A stretch of 64,000 nucleotides of DNA, from positions 47,929 to 111,928 of the forward strand of contig JAIQFB010000015.1 in assembly GCA_020073485.1 (NCBI GenBank), written 5' to 3'. Below, piece after piece: positions 8,264 through 16,590 of this stretch. Every line of letters begins with the position of its first letter. The first letter of the stretch is position 1. Source of the DNA: Terriglobia bacterium. GTDB lineage: Bacteria; Acidobacteriota; Terriglobia; Acidiferrales; UBA7541. Both the position numbers and the translations under genes were made by a program. The notes below the pieces were generated by a model. The model worked only from the letters and a program-made list of their open reading frames with translations, was not told the DNA's origin and did no database searches.

Positions 8264-8315
8264 GGCAAATGCGGACACGGCGCTGCTGCATCCACACCGG
8301 CCCGCGAACTTTGGC

Positions 8316-8345
8316 TTGACAATATTGGCAGCTGATTTAATCTAT
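8316..8345 (+). promoter_or_regulatory. Candidate promoter for the siroheme-asd-lysC operon
   Basis: A perfect TTGACA lies at 8316-8321. The -10 is weaker: TAATCT (8338-8343, 16-base spacing) or ATCTAT (8340-8345, 18-base spacing). The predicted start near 8350 lies directly before the leader mini-ORF and terminator described next. Confidence 0.55.
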
Positions 8346-8352
8346 ACAGGAA

Positions 8353-8454
8353 ATGATAATTACCACTTCCAAGGGAATTACGATTATGACGCGCACCCCC
8401 AAGTGTATTGGGGCGGCGCGGACCCCCTTGGGAGCCAAGGATATGAAAGCGTAG
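8353..8454 (+). CDS. Candidate Thr/Ile-rich leader peptide (attenuator)
   Basis: A 33-codon frame opens at ATG 8353 and ends at TAG 8454. Its first 15 residues, MIITTSKGITIMTRT, contain five Thr and four Ile. An internal ATG at 8386 has the better ribosome-binding site (AAGGGA, nine bases upstream) and would give 22 residues. Within and around it are mutually exclusive pairings: CCCCAA/TTGGGG (8397-8413), CCTTGG/CCAAGG (8426-8440), and CCAAGGG (8369-8375) with CCCTTGG (8425-8431). A strong terminator follows, and asd and lysC, both Thr/Ile-pathway genes, lie further down the operon. The arrangement resembles thrL-type attenuation, but no conservation test was possible. Confidence 0.45.
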   Translation: MIITTSKGITIMTRTPKCIGAARTPLGAKDMKA

Positions 8455-8483
8455 CAAGAAATCCTTCCAGCTCTTAAGATGCG

Positions 8484-8520
8484 GCCCGCGAAGCTAACCA
8501 GCTCGCGGGCGTTTTTGTTT
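8484..8520 (+). terminator. Intrinsic terminator/attenuator ahead of the siroheme operon
   Basis: GCCCGCGA (8484-8491) pairs with TCGCGGGC (8503-8510) and is followed by GTTTTTGTTT. It is an 8-bp GC-rich stem with a U-tract. It lies 30 bases after the leader-peptide stop and 55 bases before the first structural gene, the position of an attenuator. It could also simply end the thrC-sulfur-carrier transcript. Confidence 0.8.
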
Positions 8521-8574
8521 ATGGGCCGGAATTTCTGCAGAGGGATTGCGGATTGCACGCGAAAGAATGAAGCC

Positions 8575-9147
8575 ATGAGTCTATTTCCCATGTTCGTGAA
8601 ACTCGAGGGCCGCCAGTGCCTGGTGGTCGGCGCCGGTACGGTGGGCGAGGCGAAGATCGAAAGCCTCCTGGCCACCGACGCCGCCGTGCGCGTGGTAGCG
8701 CCGCACGCCACGCCGCGCGTGCGCGAATGGGCGCGCGAAGGCCGCATCGAATGGCACGCGCGGGAATATTCGCCGGCGGATTTCGCGGGGGTTTTTCTGG
8801 TGATCGCCGCGACAAATTCTCCCACGCTGCATGACGACATCTATGCGGAGGCGAAAAGCCGCGGCGTGCTCTGCAACTGCGTGGACGAGCCCGTGCGCTG
8901 CGACTTCTACTTCCCTGCCGTGGTGCGCCGCGGAGAATTGCAGATCGCCATCTCGACGGGCGGGCTGAGCCCCGCGCTGGCGCAGCGGCTGCGCAAGGAA
9001 CTCGAACAGCAATTCGGTCCGGAGTGGGAGCAGTGGCTCGCGCAGCTCGGCCGCACACGCGATGAGCTGCAGAGCATCCCCATGCCGCCGGAACAGCGCA
9101 AGCGTCTGCTGCACCAGTACGCAAGCCTGGACCCGAAACCGCAGTAG
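8575..9147 (+). CDS. Precorrin-2 dehydrogenase / sirohydrochlorin ferrochelatase (CysG N-domain, Met8-like)
   Basis: This 190-residue protein oxidises precorrin-2 with NAD and may insert iron to form siroheme, the cofactor of sulfite and nitrite reductases. The NAD-binding GAGTVGEAK is near residue 20. The region around the catalytic aspartate, NCVDEPVRCDFYFPA, lies at about residues 101-115, with the conserved ISTGGLSPALAQRLR after it. It matches the N-terminal half of CysG without the methyltransferase half, which is encoded separately downstream. ATG 8575 is chosen by homology length (family about 200); an upstream in-frame ATG at 8521 lies in the terminator trailer. Confidence 0.92.
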   Translation: MSLFPMFVKLEGRQCLVVGAGTVGEAKIESLLATDAAVRVVAPHATPRVREWAREGRIEWHAREYSPADFAGVFLVIAATNSPTLHDDIYAEAKSRGVLCNCVDEPVRCDFYFPAVVRRGELQIAISTGGLSPALAQRLRKELEQQFGPEWEQWLAQLGRTRDELQSIPMPPEQRKRLLHQYASLDPKPQ

Positions 9148-9173
9148 TGTTGTGGCGACGCACTGCTTTTTTC

Positions 9174-9251
9174 GTCATTCCGAGCGAAGCGAGGAATCCC
9201 TCTTTGCCTTTGCTCAAAGAAGGAGGGATTCCTCGCTTCGCTCGGAATGAC
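9174..9251. repeat. Dispersed palindromic repeat, family A copy 2
   Basis: Near-perfect palindrome: GTCATTCCGAGCGAAGCGAG at the left is mirrored by CTCGCTTCGCTCGGAATGAC at the right, with inner GAATCCCTC/GAGGGATTC arms. It lies inside the siroheme operon between the dehydrogenase and the methyltransferase. RNA from this operon would therefore carry a long, very stable hairpin there. Confidence 0.85.
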
Positions 9252-9286
9252 GGCGCATTTTAATTGAAAGAGGAACGACGACGGAA

Positions 9287-10108
9287 ATGCCGGGAAAAGT
9301 CTATCTCGTGGGGGCCGGGCCGGGCGATCCGGAATTGCTGACGCGCAAGGCGTGGCGCGTGCTGCAGTCCGCCGACGCCGTGCTGCACGACGACCTCGTC
9401 TCGAGCGACATTCTGAGGACTTTGCCGGCGACCGCTCTGGTATTGAACGTGGGAAAGCGTTGCGGCGCGAAAGGAATTTCGCAGCGGGAAATAAATGAAC
9501 GAATGGTGGAGCTTGCCCGCGAGGGAAAAATCGTCGCGCGCCTGAAGAGCGGCGATCCGCTGCTGTTCGGCCGCGGCGGCGAAGAGATGGAAGCGCTGCG
9601 CGAGGCAGGCGTCGAGTTTGAAGTAATTCCGGGGGTCACGTCTGCACTGGGCGCGGCGGCTTCGGCCGGGATTTCGCTGACCGACCGGCGGCACGCCTCG
9701 CGCGTGGTGTTTGTTACGGCGCACCGCGAAGGCGGCTCGGGCCTGGTTCACGAGCGCGATGTGGCCGGGGACACCACCTACGTGATTTACATGCCCGGCA
9801 ACCGCTACGCGGCGCTTTCCGCCGAATTGCAGGCCGCGGGAATCGGCGCGGAGATTCCCTGTGTTCTGATTTCGCGTGCGACGTCGAAAGATGAAAAGGT
9901 TTTTCGCACGACCGTCGGAAAATTGCCCGGGTGTCCGGCGGCAATTTCGCCCTCGCTGATCATTGTTGGCGCGGTCGCGGGCGCGGCGCTCAGCAAAGAA
10001 CCGGAAACGTCCGAAGGCGAGCTTTCGCCCGAGATTTACGAGAACATTTTGAGTCTTGCTCTGCAACATCCATTTCATGATTCGTCGAGGGGGAGCGGTG
10101 TCGAATAA
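9287..10108 (+). CDS. cobA: Uroporphyrinogen-III C-methyltransferase (SUMT)
   Basis: This 273-residue enzyme transfers two methyl groups from SAM to uroporphyrinogen III to give precorrin-2, the precursor of siroheme and cobalamin. Diagnostic motifs are VYLVGAGPGDPELLT at the N-terminus, RLKSGDPLLFGRG near residue 88, PGVTSALGA near 116, and TYVIYMPG near 165. Together with the preceding dehydrogenase it completes siroheme synthesis, which supports a sulfite-reduction role. Its 3' end overlaps the GTG start of asd, so asd and lysC are in the same operon. Confidence 0.95.
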   Translation: MPGKVYLVGAGPGDPELLTRKAWRVLQSADAVLHDDLVSSDILRTLPATALVLNVGKRCGAKGISQREINERMVELAREGKIVARLKSGDPLLFGRGGEEMEALREAGVEFEVIPGVTSALGAAASAGISLTDRRHASRVVFVTAHREGGSGLVHERDVAGDTTYVIYMPGNRYAALSAELQAAGIGAEIPCVLISRATSKDEKVFRTTVGKLPGCPAAISPSLIIVGAVAGAALSKEPETSEGELSPEIYENILSLALQHPFHDSSRGSGVE

Positions 10109-11204
10109 CAAAGTGCGGGTGGGAATTCTGGGCGCGACCGGAATGGTCGGCCAACGATTTGTGCAGATACTGGAACACCATCCGGGATTTGAGGTCACTG
10201 CGCTGGCGGCCTCGGACCGGTCGCAGGGAAAGCCGTACGCGGAAGCCTGTACCTGGCGGCTGGTGGGCGACATGCCGAGCTTCGCGAGAGCGATGATCGT
10301 GCAGCAGCCGCAGCCGCCGCTGGATTGCGACGTGGTCGTGTCGAGTTTGCCCTCCGACGTGGCGCGCGCCAGCGAAGAAGCCTTTGCCCGCGCCGGCTAT
10401 CCGGTCATCAGCAACGCTTCCAGTTTGCGCATGGACGAGGATGTACCCCTCCTGATTCCCGAAATCAATTCTCATCATCTCAATGTCCTGGAACGCCAGA
10501 AGCAGGAGCGCGGGTTCACCAGCGGCTACATTGTCACGAATCCGAACTGCTCGACGATCATCATGGCGCTGGCGCTGGCGCCGCTGCATGCGAAATTCGG
10601 CATCGAAGCCGTGATCGCCACCACGCTGCAGGCCGTTTCCGGCGCCGGCTATCCCGGCGTGCCGTCGCTCGACGTGGTCGATAACGTGATTCCCTTCATC
10701 GGCGGCGAAGAGCCGAAGATGGAAAGCGAGACTCGGAAAATTTTGGGGAACCTGGGCCGCAATTCCTTTGAGAACGCTCCCTTCGCAGTCAGCGCGCAAT
10801 GCCATCGTGTGAACGTCACCGACGGACACTTGGTTGCGGTGCGCGTAAAGCTCGCCAAGCGCGTCTCGATCGATCAGGTGCGCGAGGCTCTGGCGTCGTA
10901 CCGCTCCGTGCCGCAGGAACTGAAACTGCACACTGCGCCGAAGCATCCGGTCCTGGTGCGCAGCGAAGATGACCGGCCGCAGCCGCGCCTGGACCGCGAC
11001 GCGGGCGGCGGCATGAGCGTCACCGTCGGGCGACTGTTCCCGGACAGCGTGTTCGATTACCGTTTCGTGGTGCTGGGCCACAACACGGTTCGCGGGGCGG
11101 CCGGTGCGGCGATCTTGAACGCCGAACTGCTGCAGGCGCGCGGCCTGCTGACTGCTAACTCCGCGCCGGAAACCGCGGGCGCCGCCAAAGCGAGGGTGCG
11201 ATGA
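10098..11204 (+). CDS. asd: Aspartate-semialdehyde dehydrogenase (archaeal/fungal-type)
   Basis: Reduces aspartyl phosphate to aspartate semialdehyde, the branch point to lysine, threonine and methionine. The GTG at 10098 (product begins with VSNNKVRVGILGATGMVGQ) is preferred because GAGGGGGA lies just upstream and the NADP-binding GATGMVGQ falls at the expected N-terminal place. The frame stays open to 10056. The product is 368 residues. The catalytic cysteine is in NPNCST, about residue 148, and the substrate-side HRVNVTDGH is near residue 235. It overlaps the cobA stop by 11 bases and shares an ATGA overlap with lysC. Confidence 0.95.
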   Translation: MSNNKVRVGILGATGMVGQRFVQILEHHPGFEVTALAASDRSQGKPYAEACTWRLVGDMPSFARAMIVQQPQPPLDCDVVVSSLPSDVARASEEAFARAGYPVISNASSLRMDEDVPLLIPEINSHHLNVLERQKQERGFTSGYIVTNPNCSTIIMALALAPLHAKFGIEAVIATTLQAVSGAGYPGVPSLDVVDNVIPFIGGEEPKMESETRKILGNLGRNSFENAPFAVSAQCHRVNVTDGHLVAVRVKLAKRVSIDQVREALASYRSVPQELKLHTAPKHPVLVRSEDDRPQPRLDRDAGGGMSVTVGRLFPDSVFDYRFVVLGHNTVRGAAGAAILNAELLQARGLLTANSAPETAGAAKARVR

Positions 11205-12658
11205 GCCGTCCGATCCAGGTGATGAAATTCGGCGGCACGTCCGTGGGCGATGCCGGGCGCATTCGCAGCGCGGCGAAAATCGCGGCGGATACTTCCCGGG
11301 ACCGCGCCGTCGTTGTGGTGGTTTCGGCCATGTCCGGAGTGACCAATACGCTGATCGCGGCGGCGGGAAAAGCGGCGGCCGGCGATGAAGGGGCGGCGGA
11401 AGCTCTGGCCAAGGCGCTGCAGGCCAAGCATCACGAGGCCATCGGCGAGTTGATCACCAACATCGAGCGGCGCCGCGAACTGCTCGCCGAAATCGACGCG
11501 CTGATCGAACGCGCGGCGAATCATTGCCGTGGTTGCGCGCTGCTCGGAGAACTTTCGCCGCGCGCGCTGGACGTGATCGCCGGCACCGGCGAGCGGCTCA
11601 CCGCGCGCATCACCGCGGCCGTGCTGCGCGAAATGGGCTATCGCGGCGTGGCCTTCGACGCGACCGATCTGATCGTGACCGATGAGGTACACGGCGGCGC
11701 AAGGCCCCTGGCCGTGCCGACGCGTACGAAGACGCAGGCGGCGCTGCTGCCGTTGCTCGAAGCGGACGGGATACCGGTCGTCACCGGCTACATTGCCGCC
11801 ACTGCCAAGGGTGTACCCACGACGCTGGGCCGCGGCGGTTCGGATTATTCCGCCACGATTCTGGGCGCGGCGCTGGACGCGAGCGAAGTCATCATCTGGA
11901 CCGACGTAAACGGCGTGCTCACTGCGGACCCCAGGATGGTCCCCGACGCCGTCACGCTCGACGAAGTTTCCTACGCCGAGGCGGGCGAGCTCGCATTTTT
12001 TGGAGCGAAGGTACTTCACCCGATGACGCTGCGCCCTGTGATTGAAAGCGCCATTCCCGTGTGGATCCGCAACAGCTTCCAGCCGCAGCAGGCCGGAACC
12101 AAGATCACTCACACGGTGCGGCCCGCGCCCAAGGGCGTCAAGGCCGTGACGGCCACGCGCGATGTGGCCATGATCTCGGTGGCCGGGCCGGGAATTATCG
12201 GCGTGCCGGACATTGCCGCGCGGATTTTCGGGGCCACCGCGTCGGTGCGCGCCAATATCGTGATGATTTCGCAATCGTCCTCGCAGGACAGCATTTGCTT
12301 TGTGGTGCAGGCCGGCGACGCAACGCGCACGGAAAAGGCGCTGCGCGATGCCCTGTACGAAGACGTTCACCTGCACGACCTGGAACACGTGAAGGTGAAC
12401 CGCAACGTGGCCATCGTCGCAGCGGTCGGAGAAAATATGGCCGGAACCCCGGGCATCGCCGGCGCCGTCTTCAGCACCATGGGCAAGGAAGCGATCAACA
12501 TCATCGCCATTGCGCAGGGCTCTTCCGAATACAACATTTCATTTCTGGTGGATTCCACCGGAATGGAAAAGGCCGTGAAGGCGCTGCACCAGGCGTTCGG
12601 CCTGGGCAAGCAGGAACTGGGCGGCGAAGCACGGCCGGTCGCGCAGGTGACTTCTTAA
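11201..12658 (+). CDS. lysC: Aspartate kinase
   Basis: This 485-residue monofunctional aspartokinase phosphorylates aspartate at the entry to the lysine/threonine/methionine pathway. The N-terminal signature is MKFGGTSVGDA at residues 8-18. The nucleotide and aspartate-binding segment GRGGSDYSA is near residue 210, and TDVNGVLTADPR near 234. Two C-terminal ACT domains, around residues 320-470 (ISVAGPGIIG and VAAVGENMAG), indicate feedback control by pathway amino acids. There is no homoserine dehydrogenase fusion. The ATG overlaps the asd stop. The ACT regulation is inferred from the family. Confidence 0.95.
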   Translation: MSRPIQVMKFGGTSVGDAGRIRSAAKIAADTSRDRAVVVVVSAMSGVTNTLIAAAGKAAAGDEGAAEALAKALQAKHHEAIGELITNIERRRELLAEIDALIERAANHCRGCALLGELSPRALDVIAGTGERLTARITAAVLREMGYRGVAFDATDLIVTDEVHGGARPLAVPTRTKTQAALLPLLEADGIPVVTGYIAATAKGVPTTLGRGGSDYSATILGAALDASEVIIWTDVNGVLTADPRMVPDAVTLDEVSYAEAGELAFFGAKVLHPMTLRPVIESAIPVWIRNSFQPQQAGTKITHTVRPAPKGVKAVTATRDVAMISVAGPGIIGVPDIAARIFGATASVRANIVMISQSSSQDSICFVVQAGDATRTEKALRDALYEDVHLHDLEHVKVNRNVAIVAAVGENMAGTPGIAGAVFSTMGKEAINIIAIAQGSSEYNISFLVDSTGMEKAVKALHQAFGLGKQELGGEARPVAQVTS

Positions 12659-12681
12659 CTTTATTGATTGTGGTTTATGTT

Positions 12682-12770
12682 GTCATTCCGAACAAAGTGA
12701 GGAATCCCTCTTGGTTTGATGTCCAAAAGAAAGAGGGATTCCTCACCCGCAGGAGCGGGTTCGGAATGAC
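12682..12770. repeat. Dispersed palindromic repeat, family A copy 3
   Basis: Copy bounded by GTCATTCCGA and TCGGAATGAC, with GAGGAATCCCTC and GAGGGATTCCTC inner arms. It lies between the convergent lysC and permease genes, where a hairpin could also serve as a transcription barrier. Confidence 0.8.
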
Positions 12771-12796
12771 GACACCTTAATTTTTCCTGCGTTGCG

Positions 12797-14320
12797 TTAC
12801 CCCTTCCCCACCGTGCTCGCGGCGCTCTTCTCGGCGGCCTGAATTCGCAGGCGGCTGTGGCGAACGCCGTACGTGAAATAGATCACCATACCAATGAAGA
12901 GCCAGACCACGAGCCGGACCCAATTTTCGACGGGCAAGGAAAACATCAGCAGCAGGCAGCTCAGGATACCCAGGACCGGCACGACCGGGCCAAGAGGCGC
13001 ACGGAAGGGACGATGCACTTCGGGATGCGTACGCCGCATGATCATCACCGCCGCGCAGACGATCAGGAAGGCCAGCAGCGTGCCGATGTTCACCAGTTCG
13101 GCCAGGAAGCGCAGCGGCAGGAAAGCGCCCATGGTGGCGACGAAAACTCCGGTCATGATCGTCGATTTCCAAGGCGTGCGAAAACGTTCGTGCACCGCGG
13201 CGAAAAACTTGGGCGGCAACAAACCGTCGCGGGCCATGGCCAGGAAAATTCTCGGCTGGCTGAGCATCATGACCAGCAGCACCGAAGTGATTCCGGCAAC
13301 GGCGCCGACAGCAATCAAAAGTTGAGCCCACGGAAGTCCCACTTGCCGGAAGGCGTCTGAGACCGGAGCATCGATATTGATTTGGCTGTAGGGAACCATT
13401 CCGGTAAGCACGCCGGCGACGGCGATATACAGAATGGTGCAGAGGACCAGGGAGGTCATGATGCCGATGGGAACGTCGCGCGAAGGATTCTTCGCCTCCT
13501 CGGCGTGTGTCGATATCGAATCAAATCCGATGTAGGCAAAGAAAACCAGCGCGGCGCCGGCGAGCATGCCTTGCGGCTTGCCGCCCGGCCCGGCCTGCCC
13601 CAGAACCGTGTGGCCGAAGAAGCTAAGGCCGCTCAGCCCAAACGGCGCGAAGGGATGCCAGTTGCCCGTATGCACGTAAAATGCGCCGACTCCGATCACG
13701 AAAAACACGATGGCGAGCTTCAGCATGACGATGGCGGCGTTCAGGCTGGCGCTTTCCTTGATTCCTTTTACCAGAACCACGGTCACCAGCGCGGCGATCA
13801 CGATGGCAGGCAAATCAAACCACGTTCCCGTGAGAATGACGCGGCCTGCGGCCGGGTCCCAATCGAAGGGCGCATTGGTGAAAACATGCGGCAGGCCGAC
13901 GTGGAAGAAGGAGAGGAAATCCTGAAAATAATGGGACCACCCATGCGCGACCGTGGCCGAAGCGACGGCATACTCGAGGATCAGGTCCCATCCGATAATC
14001 CAGGCAAACAGCTCGCCGAGCGTCGCGTAGGCGTACGTGTATGCAGACCCGGCGACGGGAACCATGGATGCGAACTCGGCGTAACACAGCGCCGCGAAAA
14101 TGCATGTCAGCCCGGAGGCGACGAACGAGAGCATTAGAGCCGGGCCAGCCAGATCGTGCGCCGCGACGCCCGTCAGGACGAAAATGCCCGTGCCGATGAT
14201 CGCTCCCACGCCCAAGCTGGAGAGTTGCACGGGGCCCAGCACGCGGTGCAGCCGGTTTTCGCCGGCGAGTTCTTCGAGTAGCGCCTCGTGCGACTTTGTC
14301 TGGAACAATTGGTTTGCCAT
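12797..14320 (-). CDS. APC-superfamily amino-acid permease (cationic amino acid transporter type)
   Basis: This 507-residue inner-membrane transporter has about 12-14 hydrophobic segments. The APC hallmark GVGAIIGTGIFVLTG lies in the first segment (about residues 38-52), after a cytoplasmic N-terminus of the CAT/YfnA kind (KSHEALLEEL..LHRVLGP). EEAKNPSRDVPIGI follows segment 7, as in that subfamily. It probably imports a basic or neutral amino acid by proton symport; the exact substrate is not readable. ATG 14320 is preferred over an earlier in-frame start because AAAAGGTGG lies just upstream. A second APC permease is 48 bases upstream on the same strand. Confidence 0.88.
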   Translation of the reverse strand: MANQLFQTKSHEALLEELAGENRLHRVLGPVQLSSLGVGAIIGTGIFVLTGVAAHDLAGPALMLSFVASGLTCIFAALCYAEFASMVPVAGSAYTYAYATLGELFAWIIGWDLILEYAVASATVAHGWSHYFQDFLSFFHVGLPHVFTNAPFDWDPAAGRVILTGTWFDLPAIVIAALVTVVLVKGIKESASLNAAIVMLKLAIVFFVIGVGAFYVHTGNWHPFAPFGLSGLSFFGHTVLGQAGPGGKPQGMLAGAALVFFAYIGFDSISTHAEEAKNPSRDVPIGIMTSLVLCTILYIAVAGVLTGMVPYSQINIDAPVSDAFRQVGLPWAQLLIAVGAVAGITSVLLVMMLSQPRIFLAMARDGLLPPKFFAAVHERFRTPWKSTIMTGVFVATMGAFLPLRFLAELVNIGTLLAFLIVCAAVMIMRRTHPEVHRPFRAPLGPVVPVLGILSCLLLMFSLPVENWVRLVVWLFIGMVIYFTYGVRHSRLRIQAAEKSAASTVGKG

Positions 14321-14368
14321 AGCCACCTTTTGCCCTTCGAGTGATTCACATCTGCCAGTCAATTCGTT

Positions 14369-15922
14369 TCACGCGCTCACCGCCGTGCGGCGCGACCACA
14401 GCCAGTACACCGGCACGCCGATGAGCACGATCACCAGGCCGGGCCAGGTATCCTGCGTCTGGTACAAAATCAGGATCAGCATGATCAGCGAGGCCATGAG
14501 GATATACAGAACCGGGACGAATGGATATCCCCAGGCGCGGTACGGGCGTTCGGCGTCCGGGCGCTTGCGGCGCAGTACGAAAATTCCGCCGATGGTCAGA
14601 ACGTAGAACATCAACGCGGCAAAGACGACGTAGTTCAAAAGAACGCTGTAGAGATTGCCGTAGGTGACGGCGCCGGTCGCGGAATTCACCAGGCGCGTCC
14701 TGAGCAGCACCAGGATTCCGCCCCACAGGCCCTGCAACAGCAGGCCCATCGCCGGAACATGACGTGCGTTGAGACGCCCGGTGCTGCGGAAAAAAAGTCC
14801 GTCATGGGACATTGCGTAATAGACGCGCGCTCCCGCCAGAATCAGTCCGTTCGCGCAGCCGAAAGTCGAAACCATGATGGCCACGGCCATGAGCGTCGCA
14901 CCGCTATTTCCGAAAATCACGCCCAGCGTCGCGGTCGCGACGCGATCGTCCGGCGCGGTTTGAATCTGGTGCAGCGTCAGCGCCGAAAGATAGCCCACAT
15001 TCGCCAGGAAATAGAGCGAGATCACAATGCCGGTGCCGATGGCGAGCGACAAAGGAACATCGCGGCGCGGATTTTTCACTTCCCCGGCCGTAAACGTGAT
15101 GTTGTTCCAGGCATCGGCGGAAAAAAGCGAGCCCACCTGCGAGACTCCGAAGGCGATCAGCAAACCGAACAAGCCCGACGCCGCCGTCACCGACGGCAGG
15201 AAAGATTTCATCCAGTTTGCACCCGGCTCGATCGTTTGCGCATCTTGAATGGCCCAAAGGCTGGAAAAATTAGCGTGGATCGCGGTGGCGTTGCGCCCGA
15301 GGAAAACTCCAGCCAGGATCAGCCCGACCAGCCCCAGCGTCTTGGCGGAGGTAAAAACATTCTGAATCAGCTTGCCGAGTCTCAATCCGCGCGTGTTGAG
15401 CAGCGTCAGAAACGCGATCAGCAGCAGCGCCACAAATTGCTGCACCGAAAGACTGATGGCATATCCGGAAGATAATTGGATGGGAGGAACGATCCAGGCG
15501 TTCGGCGAGATCGCCGGCCACAAGACGCCGAGAAATCTCGCAAAGCCGACGGCCACGGCGGCGATGGTTCCCGTCTGGATAACAAGAAACACCGTCCAGC
15601 CGTAGAGAAAACCCCAGAGAGGAGAATACGCTTCGCGCAGGTAAACGTATTGCCCGCCCGCCTTCGGCATCATCGCGGCCAGTTCGCCATAGGAAAGAGC
15701 CGCGGCCACTGTCATGAGACCGGAGATGATCCATGCGGCCAGCAGGCCGCCGGTCGAGCCCGTATTCCGCGCGATGTCGGCGGATACGATAAAGATTCCC
15801 GAGCCGATCATCGACCCGACGACGATGGTAGTCGAATCAAACAGGTCCAGTTCGTGGACAAAGCCCGACGGCTTTGATTCGGAAAGCGCCGCGGTAGCCA
15901 TGGGGGACTTCCCTTCGGACAT
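14369..15922 (-). CDS. APC-superfamily amino-acid permease (LAT-like)
   Basis: This 517-residue multi-pass transporter starts at ATG 15922, preceded by AAGGAGCGG; the long upstream open frame overlaps thiE and is not coding. The substrate-helix motif is GSMIGSGIFIVSADIARNTG (about residues 33-52). GGQYVYLREAYSPLWGFLYG and GEVKNPRRDVPLSLA match the L-type/YkbA branch of the APC superfamily. It is only distantly related to the permease that follows, so the pair is a functional cluster rather than a recent duplication. It lies 26 bases downstream of thiE. The transported amino acid is unknown. Confidence 0.88.
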   Translation of the reverse strand: MSEGKSPMATAALSESKPSGFVHELDLFDSTTIVVGSMIGSGIFIVSADIARNTGSTGGLLAAWIISGLMTVAAALSYGELAAMMPKAGGQYVYLREAYSPLWGFLYGWTVFLVIQTGTIAAVAVGFARFLGVLWPAISPNAWIVPPIQLSSGYAISLSVQQFVALLLIAFLTLLNTRGLRLGKLIQNVFTSAKTLGLVGLILAGVFLGRNATAIHANFSSLWAIQDAQTIEPGANWMKSFLPSVTAASGLFGLLIAFGVSQVGSLFSADAWNNITFTAGEVKNPRRDVPLSLAIGTGIVISLYFLANVGYLSALTLHQIQTAPDDRVATATLGVIFGNSGATLMAVAIMVSTFGCANGLILAGARVYYAMSHDGLFFRSTGRLNARHVPAMGLLLQGLWGGILVLLRTRLVNSATGAVTYGNLYSVLLNYVVFAALMFYVLTIGGIFVLRRKRPDAERPYRAWGYPFVPVLYILMASLIMLILILYQTQDTWPGLVIVLIGVPVYWLWSRRTAVSA

Positions 15923-15948
15923 TCGGCCGCTCCTTATCCCGAGTCCTG

Positions 15949-16584
15949 TTAGCCAGATGTAGCGGAAGCTGCCACCGCAAGATACTCGCGTGCGCGCGCG
16001 CCGGGATTTTCCGCTCGGATCAAATCGCTGATCACCGCCAGCGAATCCGCGCCGGCGCGGTAAACTTCCGCGGCGCGTTCCAGGGTAATTCCGCCGATGG
16101 CCACCAGCGGCTTCGCCGTCATCTGCCGGGCGCGCCGCAAAAGTTCCGTGCCCACGACCGCGTCCGGATTCTGCTTGGTCGCCGTGGGAAACACGGGACC
16201 GAAGGCAATGTAATCGGCGGAGGTGCGATCCGCCGCCGCTACCTGCTCCAGCGTGTGCGTGGAAACTCCTACCCAGCGTTCCCTGCCGCAAATCGCCCGG
16301 GCTTCTTCCACTCCCAGGTCGTCTTGCCCCACGTGCACGCCGCCCGCGCCCGCGAGCAGCGCGATGTCCGGCCGGTCGTTGACGATGAATCGGACGCCGC
16401 GCGCGCCGAGCGTTTTGGAAAGTTGCAAGGAAACGTCAAAAAATTGGCGAGTAGGACCCGTCTTATTGCGGTATTGAATCAGCTCGACACCGGATCCCGC
16501 CAGCGCTTCAGCCAAAGCCAGCTCCGAAACGTTGAGCAAAGTGGGGTCGATTATGGCATAGAGCCGCGGGAACACAAGGTTCAT
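15949..16584 (-). CDS. thiE: Thiamine-phosphate synthase
   Basis: This 211-residue TIM-barrel enzyme joins hydroxymethylpyrimidine diphosphate and thiazole phosphate to form thiamine phosphate. All landmarks are present: QYRNK (residues 37-41), FIVNDRPDIAL, GVHVGQDD, GVSTHT, and GPVFPTATKQ with the phosphate-binding AIGGI near residue 163. The length is typical. It begins six bases after accC on the same strand and is probably read from the accBC transcript. No TPP riboswitch was seen, and there is no room for one directly upstream. Confidence 0.95.
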   Translation of the reverse strand: MNLVFPRLYAIIDPTLLNVSELALAEALAGSGVELIQYRNKTGPTRQFFDVSLQLSKTLGARGVRFIVNDRPDIALLAGAGGVHVGQDDLGVEEARAICGRERWVGVSTHTLEQVAAADRTSADYIAFGPVFPTATKQNPDAVVGTELLRRARQMTAKPLVAIGGITLERAAEVYRAGADSLAVISDLIRAENPGARAREYLAVAASATSG

Positions 16585-16590
16585 AAGGGC

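Noticed and set aside
8316..8345. GATTTAA at 8333-8339 as a second SAM-II riboswitch.
   Set aside because: No nearby TTGC, no P1 partner and no GCTAAA at usable spacing; the region fits a promoter and leader better.
15923..16291. N-terminal extension of the LAT-like permease to 16291.
   Set aside because: It overlaps thiE in another frame and has Arg/Gly-rich shadow composition; AAGGAG before ATG 15922 gives a normal start.
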